DNA of 64,000 bases from DAOMNN01 sp964404505 (GCA_964404505.1 CAYOKH010000001.1:1-64000), one strand, 5' to 3'. Numbered from the stretch's first letter, positions 51,860 through 61,792 are shown. A program made the numbers and translations. The notes: generated by a model from the sequence alone, not told the origin.

Positions 51860-53049
51860 AATCCGAAATCGAGCACATCGTCATACTTGGCGCCACCGGA
51901 TCCATCGGGACGAGCACTCTCGATGTCATTGCACGCCACCCGAACCGCTTTGGTGTCTTTGCCTTGACGGCGCAGCAAAGCCACGAACGACTGTTCGAGC
52001 TGTGCGTGCACTTCGAGCCGCGCTTTGCCGTGCTCGGCGATGAGGCAAGCGGCTCCGTACTCAGGCGAAAACTTGCGGATGCCGGCGTTCCGACGACGGT
52101 ACTCTCCGGGGCGACCGCCCTCGTGGAGATTGCGTCGCACCCGGACGTCGATGTCGTCATGGCAGCGATAGTCGGTGCAGCCGGGTTGATGCCGACCCTT
52201 GCCGCTGCCCGCGCAGGCAAGCGCATCCTGCTTGCGAACAAGGAAGCACTCGTCCTGTCGGGCGCCTTGTTCATGGAGGCGGTCCGGGAAGGCGGTGCGC
52301 AGCTCCTCCCAATCGACAGCGAGCACAATGCCGTGTTCCAGTCGCTGCCGGGGAATTACCACGGGAATCCGGACACGGCGGGTGTGCGGCGCATCATGCT
52401 CACGGCTTCGGGTGGCCCCTTCCGTGACACCCCCATCGAGAATCTCGACAATGTCACGCCGGATCAGGCCTGTGCCCATCCGAACTGGATCATGGGGCGC
52501 AAGATATCCGTCGACTCGGCAACGATGATGAACAAGGGACTGGAGGTGATCGAGGCACACTGGATCTTCGGTGCGCCGGCCGAACGCATCGATGTCGTGG
52601 TGCACCCGCAGAGCGTGATTCACTCGATGGTGGAATACATCGATGGATCGGTGGTCGCCCAGTTGGGGAATCCGGACATGCGTACCCCGATTGCCCATGC
52701 GCTGGGCTATCCGGAACGGATCGAGGCTGGTGTGCCCTCACTCGATCTGTTCGAGATAGCAAGGCTGACTTTCGAGCGTCCGGATTTGAAACGGTTTCCA
52801 TGTCTTGCGCTGGCTTACGCGGCCCTGAAGGAGGGCGGCGCGGCCGCCGCGGTGCTGAATGCCGCCAACGAAGAGGCCGTGGCGGCATTTCTCCGTGGGG
52901 AACTGGGCTACATGCGGATCGCCGACGTCATTCGGGCCTCGCTGGAACGAGCCCGGGGATTGTCGGTCGAAACGGTCGAGGCGGTCCTGGCAACGGATCG
53001 GCGCGCCCGCGACATTGCCCGCAACGAAATACTCTCCCGGCAGCTCTGA
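51856..53049 (+). CDS. dxr: 1-deoxy-D-xylulose 5-phosphate reductoisomerase
   Basis: 397 residues. The NADPH site ILGATGSIGTSTLDV is at about 9-23, and LLPIDSEHNAVFQSLPGN and the NWIMGRKISVDSATMMNKGL segments form the metal and substrate site. Dxr makes 2-C-methyl-D-erythritol 4-phosphate in the non-mevalonate isoprenoid route, which in this window feeds UppS and, through farnesyl diphosphate, HpnCD. Overlaps cdsA by four bases and rseP by one (TGATG). Confidence 0.98.
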   Translation: MKSEIEHIVILGATGSIGTSTLDVIARHPNRFGVFALTAQQSHERLFELCVHFEPRFAVLGDEASGSVLRRKLADAGVPTTVLSGATALVEIASHPDVDVVMAAIVGAAGLMPTLAAARAGKRILLANKEALVLSGALFMEAVREGGAQLLPIDSEHNAVFQSLPGNYHGNPDTAGVRRIMLTASGGPFRDTPIENLDNVTPDQACAHPNWIMGRKISVDSATMMNKGLEVIEAHWIFGAPAERIDVVVHPQSVIHSMVEYIDGSVVAQLGNPDMRTPIAHALGYPERIEAGVPSLDLFEIARLTFERPDLKRFPCLALAYAALKEGGAAAAVLNAANEEAVAAFLRGELGYMRIADVIRASLERARGLSVETVEAVLATDRRARDIARNEILSRQL

Positions 53050-54416
53050 TGAATCTGTTTGAATACCTGATCCCGTTCGTTGTCGCACTCGGCGTGCTCA
53101 TCTTCATTCATGAATATGGTCACTACAGGGTCGCGCGCTGGTGCGGCGTGAAAGTCGTACGTTTTTCCATCGGTTTCGGGTACCCGCTCCTGAAATGGAC
53201 ACGTGGACCGGACCGGACGGAATGGGTCGTGGCGGCCTTTCCCCTGGGCGGTTACGTGAAGATGCTGGACGAACGCGAAGCGCCGGTTCCGGATGCCGAG
53301 CAGGCTCGTTCCTTCAATCGTCAGTCGGTGTGGCGCCGTTTCGCAATCGTTGCCGCCGGGCCGCTCGCAAACTTCCTGCTGGCCATCGTCCTCTACTGGG
53401 GGTTGTTCGCGACGGGCACCCAGGAGCTGCAACCGCGCCTGGCGCTAAGCGCGGCGTCCGACACGGTCGCGGTCGGCGCCGGAATCCGGGACGGAGATCT
53501 GGTGACCCATGTCGACGATGAAGCGGTGCGGAGCTGGTCTGAACTGAGGTGGGTACTGTTGCGCCACGTCATCGACGGACGGCAGATTGTGCTGCGGGTT
53601 CGAACCGAAGGCAACGTCGAGATTTTTCGTCATGTCGATTTCTCCGGCATCCGCGTGGACGGCCGGGAGACAGACCTGATCGAGGCAATAGGCCTTCGGC
53701 CGTGGCGCCCCGTGATCGCGCCCGTGGTCGGGCAGATCATGGCGGGGAGCGCGGCGGCAAGGGCAGGACTGGAGCCGGGCGACAGGTTCGTGTCCCTCGG
53801 CGGTGATGTGATCGCCTCGTGGGTTGAACTCGTGGAACGCGTTCGCGCGAGTCCCGGGGAACCGATGCCGGCGACGGTGCTGCGTGACGGTCGGGTCCTG
53901 GCCATGACGATCATTCCCGACGAGGCGAGCGATGGCGGCGAGCGCATCGGGCGCATCGGGATCTCCGTCGCCGAGCCCGCCGGTGGGCATGCGTCGATGT
54001 TTACCCTGGTGCGCTATGGGCCGTTCGAGGGGCTGCAGAAGGCCATGCTGAAGACCTGGGACACCAGCGTCCTCACGCTCAAGATGATCGGCCGCATGAT
54101 TACCGGAGACGTGTCATGGAAGAACCTCTCCGGCCCGGTTACGATTGCCGATTATGCGGGACAGACGGCGAAGCTGGGATGGACGCACTACCTTGGCTTC
54201 GTCGCCCTGATCAGCATCAGCCTGGGCGTGCTCAATCTGCTTCCCATTCCGGTGCTGGATGGCGGGCATTTACTGTATTATACGATCGAGATCATAAAGG
54301 GCGGTCCGGTGTCCGAGCGCGTCATGGAGATCGGGCAGCAGATCGGCCTGGTTGCGCTGGTCATGCTGATGGCATTCGCATTCTATAACGACATCGCGCG
54401 TCTAATTTCTGGTTGA
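53049..54416 (+). CDS. rseP: RIP metalloprotease RseP (site-2 protease)
   Basis: 455 residues. The zinc site HEYGH is at 21-25 in the first membrane helix, two PDZ domains lie at about 120-290, and NLLPIPVLDGGHL near 390 supplies the third ligand. RseP cleaves anti-sigma factors such as RseA in the inner membrane after DegS, activating the envelope stress sigma factor. Its place just before bamA is conserved and links sensing to outer-membrane assembly. Starts on the last base of dxr. Confidence 0.97.
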   Translation: MNLFEYLIPFVVALGVLIFIHEYGHYRVARWCGVKVVRFSIGFGYPLLKWTRGPDRTEWVVAAFPLGGYVKMLDEREAPVPDAEQARSFNRQSVWRRFAIVAAGPLANFLLAIVLYWGLFATGTQELQPRLALSAASDTVAVGAGIRDGDLVTHVDDEAVRSWSELRWVLLRHVIDGRQIVLRVRTEGNVEIFRHVDFSGIRVDGRETDLIEAIGLRPWRPVIAPVVGQIMAGSAAARAGLEPGDRFVSLGGDVIASWVELVERVRASPGEPMPATVLRDGRVLAMTIIPDEASDGGERIGRIGISVAEPAGGHASMFTLVRYGPFEGLQKAMLKTWDTSVLTLKMIGRMITGDVSWKNLSGPVTIADYAGQTAKLGWTHYLGFVALISISLGVLNLLPIPVLDGGHLLYYTIEIIKGGPVSERVMEIGQQIGLVALVMLMAFAFYNDIARLISG

Positions 54417-54423
54417 AACCTGA

Positions 54424-56730
54424 ATGAAACGGAAATTCCTGACCGGGCTGGTGACAGCCCTTTTTGTTGCTGCACCGGCATTCGGGTTCGAATCTTTCGT
54501 CGTTCGGGATATCCGGGTCGAGGGTATCCAGCGAACCGAGGCGGGAACGATATTCAACTACCTCCCGGTTCGTGTGGGCGACACCTTCACGGAAGCGCAG
54601 GCGGCCGAGGCGATCCGCGGCCTCTTCGCGACGGGCTTCTTCACCGACGTCAGAATCGAGGTCGAGGACGACGTGATCGTGGTGCTGGTCGACGAACGGC
54701 CGGCAATCGCGGACATCAGTTTCGTCGGTGTCAAGGAGTTCGATCAGGACGCGCTGAAGGCAGGGCTCCGCGAGGTCGGTCTCGCCGAGGCGAGGATCTT
54801 CGACCGATCCCTGCTGGAGCGCGCGGAACAGGAGCTCAAGCGACAGTACCTGAGCCGTGGCAAGTATGGCGCCGAGATCACGACGACGGTCACCCCCCTG
54901 GAACGCAATCGTGTCGGGATCAACTTCACGGTGCACGAAGGTCGCGTGGCGAAGATCCGCGAGATCAACATCGTCGGCAACGAGAACTTCAAGGACTCCA
55001 CCCTGCGGGGCCTGTTCCAGCTCAGGACGCCGGGATGGCTCACGTGGTACACCAAGAACGACCAGTACTCGCGGCAGAAACTTGCGGCGGACCTCGAGAA
55101 TCTACGGTCCTACTATCTCGATCGCGGCTACCTGGACTTCAACATCGATTCCACCCAGGTCTCGATCACGCCCGACAAGCAGGACATCTACATCACCGTC
55201 AATCTGACCGAAGGCGAGATGTACACGGTTTCGGCGGTGCGTTTTGCCGGCGACCTTGTGCTTGATGAGGAGGAATACCTTTCGCTCGTGGTGCTCAAGC
55301 CGGGTGAGACCTTCTCGCGCGAGAAACTGACCGAGACGACCAAGGCGGTGACCGATCGTCTAGGCAATGAAGGTTATGCGTTCGCAAATGTGAACGCCGC
55401 CCCCGAGGTGGACAAGGAAAAGCGCGAAGTTGCCTTCACGATCTTCGTCGATCCCGGGCGAAGGGTGTATGTACGGCGGATCAACGTTGGCGGAAACGTC
55501 AAGACCCGCGACGAAGTCGTGCGCCGCGAGATGCGCCAGATGGAAGGTGCGTGGTACGACGCGGAGCGGATCAATCGGTCCCGGGCCCGCGTCGATCGAC
55601 TGGGCTACTTCGACGAGGTGTCGATTCAGACACCCGCTGTTCCGGGTACGACCGACCAGGTCGACGTGAATTTCACGGTCAAGGAGCGGCGAACCGGGAA
55701 CCTGATGCTGGGTGCGGGATTCTCGAGCGCGGAGAAGGTAGTGCTGTCGGGGTCGATATCGCAGGAAAACCTGTTCGGCAGCGGCAAGTCTCTCGCCCTT
55801 GATCTGAATACGAGCAAGTCCGGGCGGACTCTGTCGCTGTCGTTCACCGATCCGTATTACACGGTTGACGGCGTGAGCGTCGGCTACGACGTCTATCACC
55901 GGACTTTCGACCCGTCACGAATCTCCACCGTGTCGCGCTACAAGCAGGTATCGACCGGCGCAGGGCTGAGGCTCGGCTATCCGATCGGTGAGGAGGATTC
56001 CATCAATTTCGGTCTTGCGGTGGATCGCACGCAGATCACGACGTTCACGGACAGTCCGGAGCAGTACAAGGATTTCTGCACCGACTTCGGTTGCAGTGGC
56101 CCTGACGGGATTGGCAAGGTCACGGTGAACAGCCTGGTGACGACGGCAGGGTGGGCACGTGACAAGCGCGACAGCTTCATCTATCCGCGTGCGGGAACCT
56201 ATCAGCGCATGTTCGGCGAAGTCGCCATCCCACCCGGAAAACTCAAGTACACGAGGCTGAGCTATCAGTATCAGCACTGGTTCCCGATCGGGCGCGACCA
56301 GGCGCTGATGGTGAACACCGACTTGGGCTGGGCCAAGGGATTCGGCGGAACGCCGTTACCTTTCTACAAGAACTTCTACGTCGGCGGGATCGGATCGGTG
56401 CGCGGCTTCGAGCAGAGTTCGATCGGGCCCAAGGAGGCGGGCGAGGCGCTCGGCGGAACACGCCAGGTCGTCGCGAATGCGGAGTATTATTTCCCGCTCC
56501 CGGGTACGGGTCTGGACCGCTCGTTCCGCATGTCGGTGTTTGTCGATGCGGGTTACGTGTGGGGCGAGGGCGCGAAGCTCAACTTCAGCGACATGCGCTA
56601 CAGTACCGGTGTGGGCTTCGCATGGAATTCCCCGATAGGTCCCCTCAAGTTCAGCCTGGGCTACCCGCTGAAGAAGGACTCCGATGATGAAGTCCAGAAG
56701 TTCCAGTTCCAGCTTGGTACGGTTTTCTGA
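54424..56730 (+). CDS. bamA: outer membrane protein assembly factor BamA
   Basis: 768 residues. A signal peptide (KFLTGLVTALFVAAPAFGF, cleaved near 21) precedes five POTRA domains (to about 420; first segment FVVRDIRVEGIQRTEAGTIF) and a 16-strand beta-barrel with the loop 6 motif VRGFEQSS near residue 660 and a C-terminal phenylalanine (GTVF), the outer-membrane targeting end. BamA folds beta-barrel proteins into the outer membrane. Seven bases after rseP; skp follows after 34 bases. Confidence 0.97.
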   Translation: MKRKFLTGLVTALFVAAPAFGFESFVVRDIRVEGIQRTEAGTIFNYLPVRVGDTFTEAQAAEAIRGLFATGFFTDVRIEVEDDVIVVLVDERPAIADISFVGVKEFDQDALKAGLREVGLAEARIFDRSLLERAEQELKRQYLSRGKYGAEITTTVTPLERNRVGINFTVHEGRVAKIREINIVGNENFKDSTLRGLFQLRTPGWLTWYTKNDQYSRQKLAADLENLRSYYLDRGYLDFNIDSTQVSITPDKQDIYITVNLTEGEMYTVSAVRFAGDLVLDEEEYLSLVVLKPGETFSREKLTETTKAVTDRLGNEGYAFANVNAAPEVDKEKREVAFTIFVDPGRRVYVRRINVGGNVKTRDEVVRREMRQMEGAWYDAERINRSRARVDRLGYFDEVSIQTPAVPGTTDQVDVNFTVKERRTGNLMLGAGFSSAEKVVLSGSISQENLFGSGKSLALDLNTSKSGRTLSLSFTDPYYTVDGVSVGYDVYHRTFDPSRISTVSRYKQVSTGAGLRLGYPIGEEDSINFGLAVDRTQITTFTDSPEQYKDFCTDFGCSGPDGIGKVTVNSLVTTAGWARDKRDSFIYPRAGTYQRMFGEVAIPPGKLKYTRLSYQYQHWFPIGRDQALMVNTDLGWAKGFGGTPLPFYKNFYVGGIGSVRGFEQSSIGPKEAGEALGGTRQVVANAEYYFPLPGTGLDRSFRMSVFVDAGYVWGEGAKLNFSDMRYSTGVGFAWNSPIGPLKFSLGYPLKKDSDDEVQKFQFQLGTVF

Positions 56731-56764
56731 TTGCCGGTCTTGCCCGATAATTTCGGAGGTTTAA

Positions 56765-57268
56765 GTGAGAGTGAGCTTGTTTCCCGTTCTTGCTGCGGTA
56801 GTTCTAGGTCTTTGCGCGCAGTCGGCAATTGCACAATCCAAGATCGGCTTCGTCGATTCGGAGCGTCTGATGCGTGAGGCGGCACCTGCGGTGCGTGCCC
56901 AGCAACGGCTCGAAAAGGAGTTCGAAAAGCGTGACCAGGAGCTTCAGCGCATTGCGCGCGAACTTCAGGCGATGCAGGAGGATCTCGAGCGCAACAGCCT
57001 GACCATGGCCGAGACGGAACGCCGCAACAAGGAGCGTGCGTTCAATGATCTGAATCGGGATTTCCAGCGCAAGCAGCGCGAATTCCGGGAGGACCTGAAC
57101 CAGCGCCGCAATGAAGAGCTTGCGACGGTTCTGGATCGCGCAAACAGTGCAATCAAGCAGGTGGCCGAGGCCGAGAAGTACGACGTGATTCTTCAGGAGG
57201 TGGTGTATGCCAGTCCGGGGATCGACATAACCGACAGGGTCATCAAGCTTCTCGGCGAGAGCCGCTGA
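56765..57268 (+). CDS. skp: periplasmic chaperone Skp/OmpH
   Basis: 167 residues from a GTG start at 56765, with a GGAGGT ribosome site just upstream. A signal peptide (SLFPVLAAVVLGLCAQSAIA) ends near residue 24, then KIGFVDSERLMREAAPA begins the mature domain. Long helices rich in Arg, Glu and Gln form the coiled-coil tentacles (about 50-125). Skp holds unfolded outer-membrane proteins on the way to BamA. lpxD starts 10 bases later. Confidence 0.93.
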   Translation: MRVSLFPVLAAVVLGLCAQSAIAQSKIGFVDSERLMREAAPAVRAQQRLEKEFEKRDQELQRIARELQAMQEDLERNSLTMAETERRNKERAFNDLNRDFQRKQREFREDLNQRRNEELATVLDRANSAIKQVAEAEKYDVILQEVVYASPGIDITDRVIKLLGESR

Positions 57269-57278
57269 TCGGCGTTGC

Positions 57279-58301
57279 ATGTATCGACTGGACGAACTGG
57301 TTGCACGCCTTGGCGGCGAGTTGATCGGGGATGGCGCAACGTCGGTTCGCCGGGTCGCCACCCTTGATCGTGCGGGGCCGGAAGACATAGCGTTCCTCGC
57401 AAATCCAAGATATGCATCAAGCCTCGCATCGTCCGCGGCTGCGGCAGTCATCGTCGCGCCTGCCGCGCGGGAGGGAACGTCGAGGCCCAGAATCGTTGTC
57501 GAGGACCCCTATCTCTACTATGCACGGGTCGCACAGCTGCTCTACCCTCCGGGACGGCCTCCGGTCGGGGTGGATCTCACTGCCAGGATAGAATCCAGCT
57601 TGCCGGAATCGGTGGTCGTGGGTCCCGGGGCCTCCGTGGCTGCAGATGTGATGCTGGGCGAGGGCGTGGTCGTGGGGCCGGGCTGTCACATCGGACAAGG
57701 AACACGGATCGGGGCGAACACCCGACTGCATGCCAACGCTACGATCTATCACGAGTGCGTGATCGGGGAGGATTGCATAGTGCACTCGGGGGCCGTGATC
57801 GGTTCGGACGGGTTCGGATTTGCACGACAGCGTGACGGCAGCTGGGTCAAGATTCCGCAGGTGGGGCGAGTCGTCATCGGCAACGATGTGGAAATCGGCG
57901 CGAACACCACGATAGACCGCGGGGCCATCGACGACACGGTCATCGGCGATGGCGTGAAACTCGACAACCACATCCAGATCGCCCATAACGTGCGTATTGG
58001 CGACAGGACCGCGATCGCGGGCTGTGTCGGAATCGCAGGCAGTACGACGATCGGTGAACGCTGCATGATCGGAGGGCAGGCGGGCATCATTGGGCACCTC
58101 CGGATTGCCGACGACGTGGTGATTTCGGCGGGGACGCTGGTGACGAAATCGATACGCCAGGCAGGAGTCTACACTGCCAATCTCCCGCTCCAGGAGCATG
58201 CCGAATGGGCCAGGAACTTTGCCCATCTGCGCCACCTGGATGCACTCAACGACAGAATACGCAGGCTCGAACAACTCTTCGACGACCGCAAGGCTACGTG
58301 A
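57279..58301 (+). CDS. lpxD: UDP-3-O-(3-hydroxyacyl)glucosamine N-acyltransferase
   Basis: 340 residues. An N-terminal uridine-binding domain is followed by a left-handed beta-helix of hexapeptide repeats (from about 105, for example VVGPGASVAADVMLGEGVVV) and a C-terminal helix. DNHIQIAHNVRIGDRTAIAG contains the catalytic histidine region. LpxD adds the second hydroxyacyl chain in lipid A synthesis. fabZ starts five bases after it, or may overlap it if the GTG at 58298 is used. Confidence 0.97.
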   Translation: MYRLDELVARLGGELIGDGATSVRRVATLDRAGPEDIAFLANPRYASSLASSAAAAVIVAPAAREGTSRPRIVVEDPYLYYARVAQLLYPPGRPPVGVDLTARIESSLPESVVVGPGASVAADVMLGEGVVVGPGCHIGQGTRIGANTRLHANATIYHECVIGEDCIVHSGAVIGSDGFGFARQRDGSWVKIPQVGRVVIGNDVEIGANTTIDRGAIDDTVIGDGVKLDNHIQIAHNVRIGDRTAIAGCVGIAGSTTIGERCMIGGQAGIIGHLRIADDVVISAGTLVTKSIRQAGVYTANLPLQEHAEWARNFAHLRHLDALNDRIRRLEQLFDDRKAT

Positions 58302-58306
58302 CCACG

Positions 58307-58744
58307 ATGGACATCAGCGAAATCCTTCACTACCTGCCACACCGGTATCCCTTCCTCCTCGTCGACCGCATACTCGAACTCGAGGAAGGCAAGCGCGTGC
58401 TTGCGATCAAGAACGTGACCATCAACGAGCCTTTCTTCCCCGGACACTTCCCACACCTCCCGGTCATGCCCGGCGTGCTGATTCTCGAAGCGCTGGCGCA
58501 GGCGGCAGCCGTACTGTCGTTCAAGACCATGGGACAGAAGCCGGATGAGAACTCCGTCGTGTATTTTGCCGGCATCGACAAGGCCCGCTTCAAGCGTCCG
58601 GTAACGCCCGGAGACCAGTTGCTGCTCGAGGTGCACATCATTCGCAGGATGCGCAACATATGGAAGTATCGGGCCGTCGCGCGAGTGGACGAGGAGATGG
58701 TGGCCGAAGCCGAACTGATCTGTGCCCTCAAGACGCTGTCATGA
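58307..58744 (+). CDS. fabZ: 3-hydroxyacyl-[acyl-carrier-protein] dehydratase FabZ
   Basis: 145 residues with the hot-dog fold signatures LHYLPHRYPFLLVDRI and EPFFPGHFPHLPVMPGVLIL (active-site histidine and glutamate of the dimer). FabZ dehydrates hydroxyacyl-ACP in fatty acid synthesis and competes with LpxA/LpxD for hydroxyacyl-ACP, which explains its place between them. The start at 58307 (MDISEILHYL) is standard; a GTG three codons earlier overlaps the lpxD stop and is possible. Overlaps lpxA by four bases. Confidence 0.97.
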   Translation: MDISEILHYLPHRYPFLLVDRILELEEGKRVLAIKNVTINEPFFPGHFPHLPVMPGVLILEALAQAAAVLSFKTMGQKPDENSVVYFAGIDKARFKRPVTPGDQLLLEVHIIRRMRNIWKYRAVARVDEEMVAEAELICALKTLS

Positions 58745-59511
58745 TTCACCCCACGGCCATCGTTCACGCCGGTGCGCGCTTGGGGGCGAACGTGTCAGTC
58801 GGACCGTATTCGATCGTCGGCGAACACGTCGAGATCGGGGACAACACCCGGGTCGGGCCGCATGTTGTGATCGAAGGCCATACCCGCATCGGATGCGAAA
58901 ACGAGATATTCCAGTTCTGCTCCATCGGCGCCGCGCCGCAGGACAAGAAATATGCCGGCGAACCGACCCGCCTCGAGATCGGCGATCGCAACACCATTCG
59001 CGAGTATTGCTCATTCAACGTGGGGACCAGCCAGGACGTGGGCGTAACGCGAGTTGGCAGCGGCAACTGGATCATGGCGTATGTGCACATCGCGCATGAC
59101 TGCCAGGTCGGTGACAACACGATCTTTGCCAATAATGCGACCCTGGCCGGCCATGTAGAGATCGGCGATTGGGCCATTCTGGGCGGTTTCACGGGCGTTC
59201 ACCAGTTCGTTCGGGTCGGTGCACACAGTTTCTGCGGCGTCGGCACGGTATTGCTGCAGGACTTGCCGCCTTTCGTGATGGTTGCGGGCAATCCCGCCAG
59301 CCCTCGCGGAATCAACAGCGAGGGCCTGCGCAGGCGTGGGTTCTCGCCCGACGGAATTGCCGCGATCAAGCGTGCCTACAGGACTTTGTATCGGGCGGGG
59401 CTTTCTCTTGACGAGGCACGTGGGCGCATCGTCGGCATTGCCGTGGAACACCCCGAGGTCTCGATTCTGAGTGCGTTCATAGCGGTCACTGCGCGCGGTC
59501 TGGTTCGCTGA
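58741..59511 (+). CDS. lpxA: UDP-N-acetylglucosamine O-acyltransferase
   Basis: 256 residues. A left-handed beta-helix occupies about 1-190, with IHPTAIVHAGARLGANVSVG at the start; the catalytic histidine is in IMAYVHIAHDCQVGDNTIFA. A helical C-terminal domain follows (RRRGFSPDGIAAIKRAYRTL). LpxA starts lipid A synthesis by acylating UDP-GlcNAc. Its ATG overlaps the fabZ stop. lpxB begins 13 bases after it. Confidence 0.97.
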   Translation: MIHPTAIVHAGARLGANVSVGPYSIVGEHVEIGDNTRVGPHVVIEGHTRIGCENEIFQFCSIGAAPQDKKYAGEPTRLEIGDRNTIREYCSFNVGTSQDVGVTRVGSGNWIMAYVHIAHDCQVGDNTIFANNATLAGHVEIGDWAILGGFTGVHQFVRVGAHSFCGVGTVLLQDLPPFVMVAGNPASPRGINSEGLRRRGFSPDGIAAIKRAYRTLYRAGLSLDEARGRIVGIAVEHPEVSILSAFIAVTARGLVR

Positions 59512-59524
59512 GAGGAATTCCGAA

Positions 59525-60670
59525 TTGGCAACACGCATCGCAATGGTTGCCGGTGAAGCATCCGGAGACCTACTCGCCAGCCACCTCATCCGGGCGCTCA
59601 AACAGCGACTCGCGGGCGTCACATTCTTCGGCATCGGTGGCCCGAAGATGCAGGCCGAGGGATTTGAAGTCCTGTGGCCGTGCGAGCGTCTCGCGGTGCA
59701 TGGTTACGTCGATGCGCTCCGACGTTACCGTGAGCTGTCGGGTATTCGGACGGCGTTTCTGAGGCGACTCGAGCAGAATCGTCCGAATGCCTTCATCGGT
59801 GTGGATGCACCAGATTTCAACCTGTGGCTCGAAGAGAGACTGAAGTCGTCCGGGATTCCGACGATCCATTTCGTCAGTCCCTCGATCTGGGCGTGGCGCA
59901 GGGCGCGGGTCAAGCGGATTGCGCGCTCCGTGTCGCGCATGTTGTGCCTGTTTCCCTTCGAGCCGCCTCTGTACGAGCAGGCCGGCATCCCGGTGACCTA
60001 TGTGGGCCATCCGCTCGCGGACGTGTTGCCTCTGGCGCCCGATCGGGGTGCGGCGCGCGAACGCCTGCACATTCGCGACGACGCAACCGTGATCGCGCTC
60101 CTTCCGGGCAGCCGCGAATCGGAAGTGCGCAATCTCGCGACCAACTTCATCGAAACGGCCCGTGTGCTCGCCGGGCGCCATCCGCATGCGGGCTTCCTGG
60201 TCCCGCTCGCGACCCGCGAGACGCGAACGCTCTTCGAGCAGGCCCTTTACGACGCGGGTGCCGGCGATCTGCCGCTTCGCATTCTGTTCGGCCATGCCGT
60301 CGATGCGATGACTGCGGCCGACGTGGTACTCGTCGCCAGCGGTACGGCGAGCCTGGAGGCGGCCCTGCTCAAGCGACCGATGGTCATCAGCTACCGAATC
60401 GGGCAATGGCAGTATCGTCTGATGAAGCGAATGGCGTATCTTCCATGGGTCGGTCTGCCGAACATCCTGTGCAACGAGGCGGTCGTACCCGAACTTCTGC
60501 AGGACGACGCCACGCCCGAGGCACTCGCCGACGCGATCGACCGTTGGCTCGGTGATGCCCAGGGGCGCGCAGCCCTGGTGGATCGTTTCACGGAGTTGCA
60601 CCTGAGCCTGCGACAGAATACTGCCGAGAAGGCGGCGGAAGCGATCCTGCCGTATCTGGACAGGGCCTGA
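59525..60670 (+). CDS. lpxB: lipid-A-disaccharide synthase
   Basis: 381 residues from a TTG start at 59525, with GAGGAA upstream; this gives ATRIAMVAGEASGDLLASHL, matching family beginnings, whereas the first ATG (59543) would cut off the first strand. LpxB, a GT-B glycosyltransferase, joins UDP-2,3-diacylglucosamine to lipid X. Conserved segments are FVSPSIWAWRRARVKRIARS, LLPGSRESEVRNLATNF and LVASGTASLEAALLKRPMVI. The gene keeps the lpxD-fabZ-lpxA-lpxB order. Confidence 0.95.
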   Translation: MATRIAMVAGEASGDLLASHLIRALKQRLAGVTFFGIGGPKMQAEGFEVLWPCERLAVHGYVDALRRYRELSGIRTAFLRRLEQNRPNAFIGVDAPDFNLWLEERLKSSGIPTIHFVSPSIWAWRRARVKRIARSVSRMLCLFPFEPPLYEQAGIPVTYVGHPLADVLPLAPDRGAARERLHIRDDATVIALLPGSRESEVRNLATNFIETARVLAGRHPHAGFLVPLATRETRTLFEQALYDAGAGDLPLRILFGHAVDAMTAADVVLVASGTASLEAALLKRPMVISYRIGQWQYRLMKRMAYLPWVGLPNILCNEAVVPELLQDDATPEALADAIDRWLGDAQGRAALVDRFTELHLSLRQNTAEKAAEAILPYLDRA

Positions 60671-60731
60671 TGATGACCTGCTGCACCGCCGTCGTCCTGT
60701 TTCGCGCACGCCCTCCGACCCGGAGCGCATC

Positions 60732-61337
60732 ATGATGAACTTCGACGGCGAAGTCGCCCTGACCTGCGGTGTGGATGAGGCCGGACGTGGTCCGTTGTGC
60801 GGTTCCGTCGTTGCCGCCGCGGTGATTCTCGATCCGGCGCGATCCATCGACGGCCTGAACGACTCGAAGAAGCTCACGCCGCGTACAAGGGAGCGCCTCG
60901 CGCGCGTGATCCGCGAGCGGGCCCTTGCCTGGGCCGTAGCCGAAGCGACAGCGGAGGAGATCGATCGGCTCAATATCCTTCACGCGACGATGCTGGCCAT
61001 GACCCGAGCGGTCGAGGCGTTGACACTTGTGCCGGAACTGGTCAGGGTTGACGGCGACCGCTGTCCGCCCCTGAGCGTGCCGGCCGAAGCCGTCGTCAGA
61101 GGTGATGCGACTGTACCGGCGATTGCCGCGGCATCGATCCTGGCCAAGACCGAGCGCGATGCCATGATGGCCGAGCTGGATGCGCGCTATCCGGCCTACG
61201 GTTTCGCAAGGCACAAGGGTTATCCTACTGCGGCGCATCTGGCCGCACTGCGTGAGCACGGGGTGATCAGCTGTTACCGAATGAGCTTCGGGCCGGTGCG
61301 TACACTGCTCGACAATCCGGAATTGTGCTTCAGATGA
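60732..61337 (+). CDS. rnhB: ribonuclease HII
   Basis: 201 residues. The catalytic Asp15-Glu16 lie in CGVDEAGRGPLCGSVV, followed by LNDSKKLTPRTRERLARVI and, near 130, ASILAKTERDAMMAEL. RNase HII removes single ribonucleotides and RNA primers from DNA. It lies 61 bases after lpxB, as in many proteobacteria, and its end overlaps the small membrane protein gene by 13 bases. Confidence 0.96.
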   Translation: MMNFDGEVALTCGVDEAGRGPLCGSVVAAAVILDPARSIDGLNDSKKLTPRTRERLARVIRERALAWAVAEATAEEIDRLNILHATMLAMTRAVEALTLVPELVRVDGDRCPPLSVPAEAVVRGDATVPAIAAASILAKTERDAMMAELDARYPAYGFARHKGYPTAAHLAALREHGVISCYRMSFGPVRTLLDNPELCFR

Positions 61338-61792
61338 CCTTTCAGCATCTCACCCTCTTCCTGCATGTGCTCGGCGTCACCGTCTGGGTGGGCGGGATGG
61401 CTTTTGCGTATCTGTGCCTGCGGCCGGCGGCGGCGAAACTGGCACCGGCCGAAAGGGTGCCCTTGTGGGAGGCGGTGTTCGCGCGATTCTTTCCGCTGGT
61501 CTGGGTTTCGGTGGTGCTGATCCTGTTCTCGGGTCTGAGCACGATGCTCAGGTTCGGATTCGGTTCCGTACCGGGAGCATGGCACTGGATGCTGGCTACC
61601 GGCCTGGTGATGATGGCCGTCTTCGTGTGGATCTGGTTCGGCCCCTGGCGCGATCTTCGGGCTTCCGTCGCGTCCGGGAACTGGGCCCGCGGCGCCGATG
61701 CGCTCGGCCGCATTCGTCGGCGTGTCGCTTTCAACCTGGTGCTTGGTGTAGCGACGATCGCGATCGCGACGCTCGGGCTTGGCTGGCTATGA
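61325..61792 (+). CDS. small CopD-like integral membrane protein
   Basis: 155 residues with four hydrophobic segments (FLHVLGVTVWVGGMAFAYLC, FFPLVWVSVVLILFSGLST, WMLATGLVMMAVFVWIWFG, FNLVLGVATIAIATLGLGWL). The pattern of a histidine-containing first helix with VWVGGMAF resembles CopD/DUF-type membrane proteins. No function can be assigned. The start is 61325 or 61334 (MTFQHLTLFLH). It overlaps rnhB at its start and the SpoU methyltransferase gene by four bases at its end, so it belongs to the same transcript. Confidence 0.72.
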   Translation: MLQMTFQHLTLFLHVLGVTVWVGGMAFAYLCLRPAAAKLAPAERVPLWEAVFARFFPLVWVSVVLILFSGLSTMLRFGFGSVPGAWHWMLATGLVMMAVFVWIWFGPWRDLRASVASGNWARGADALGRIRRRVAFNLVLGVATIAIATLGLGWL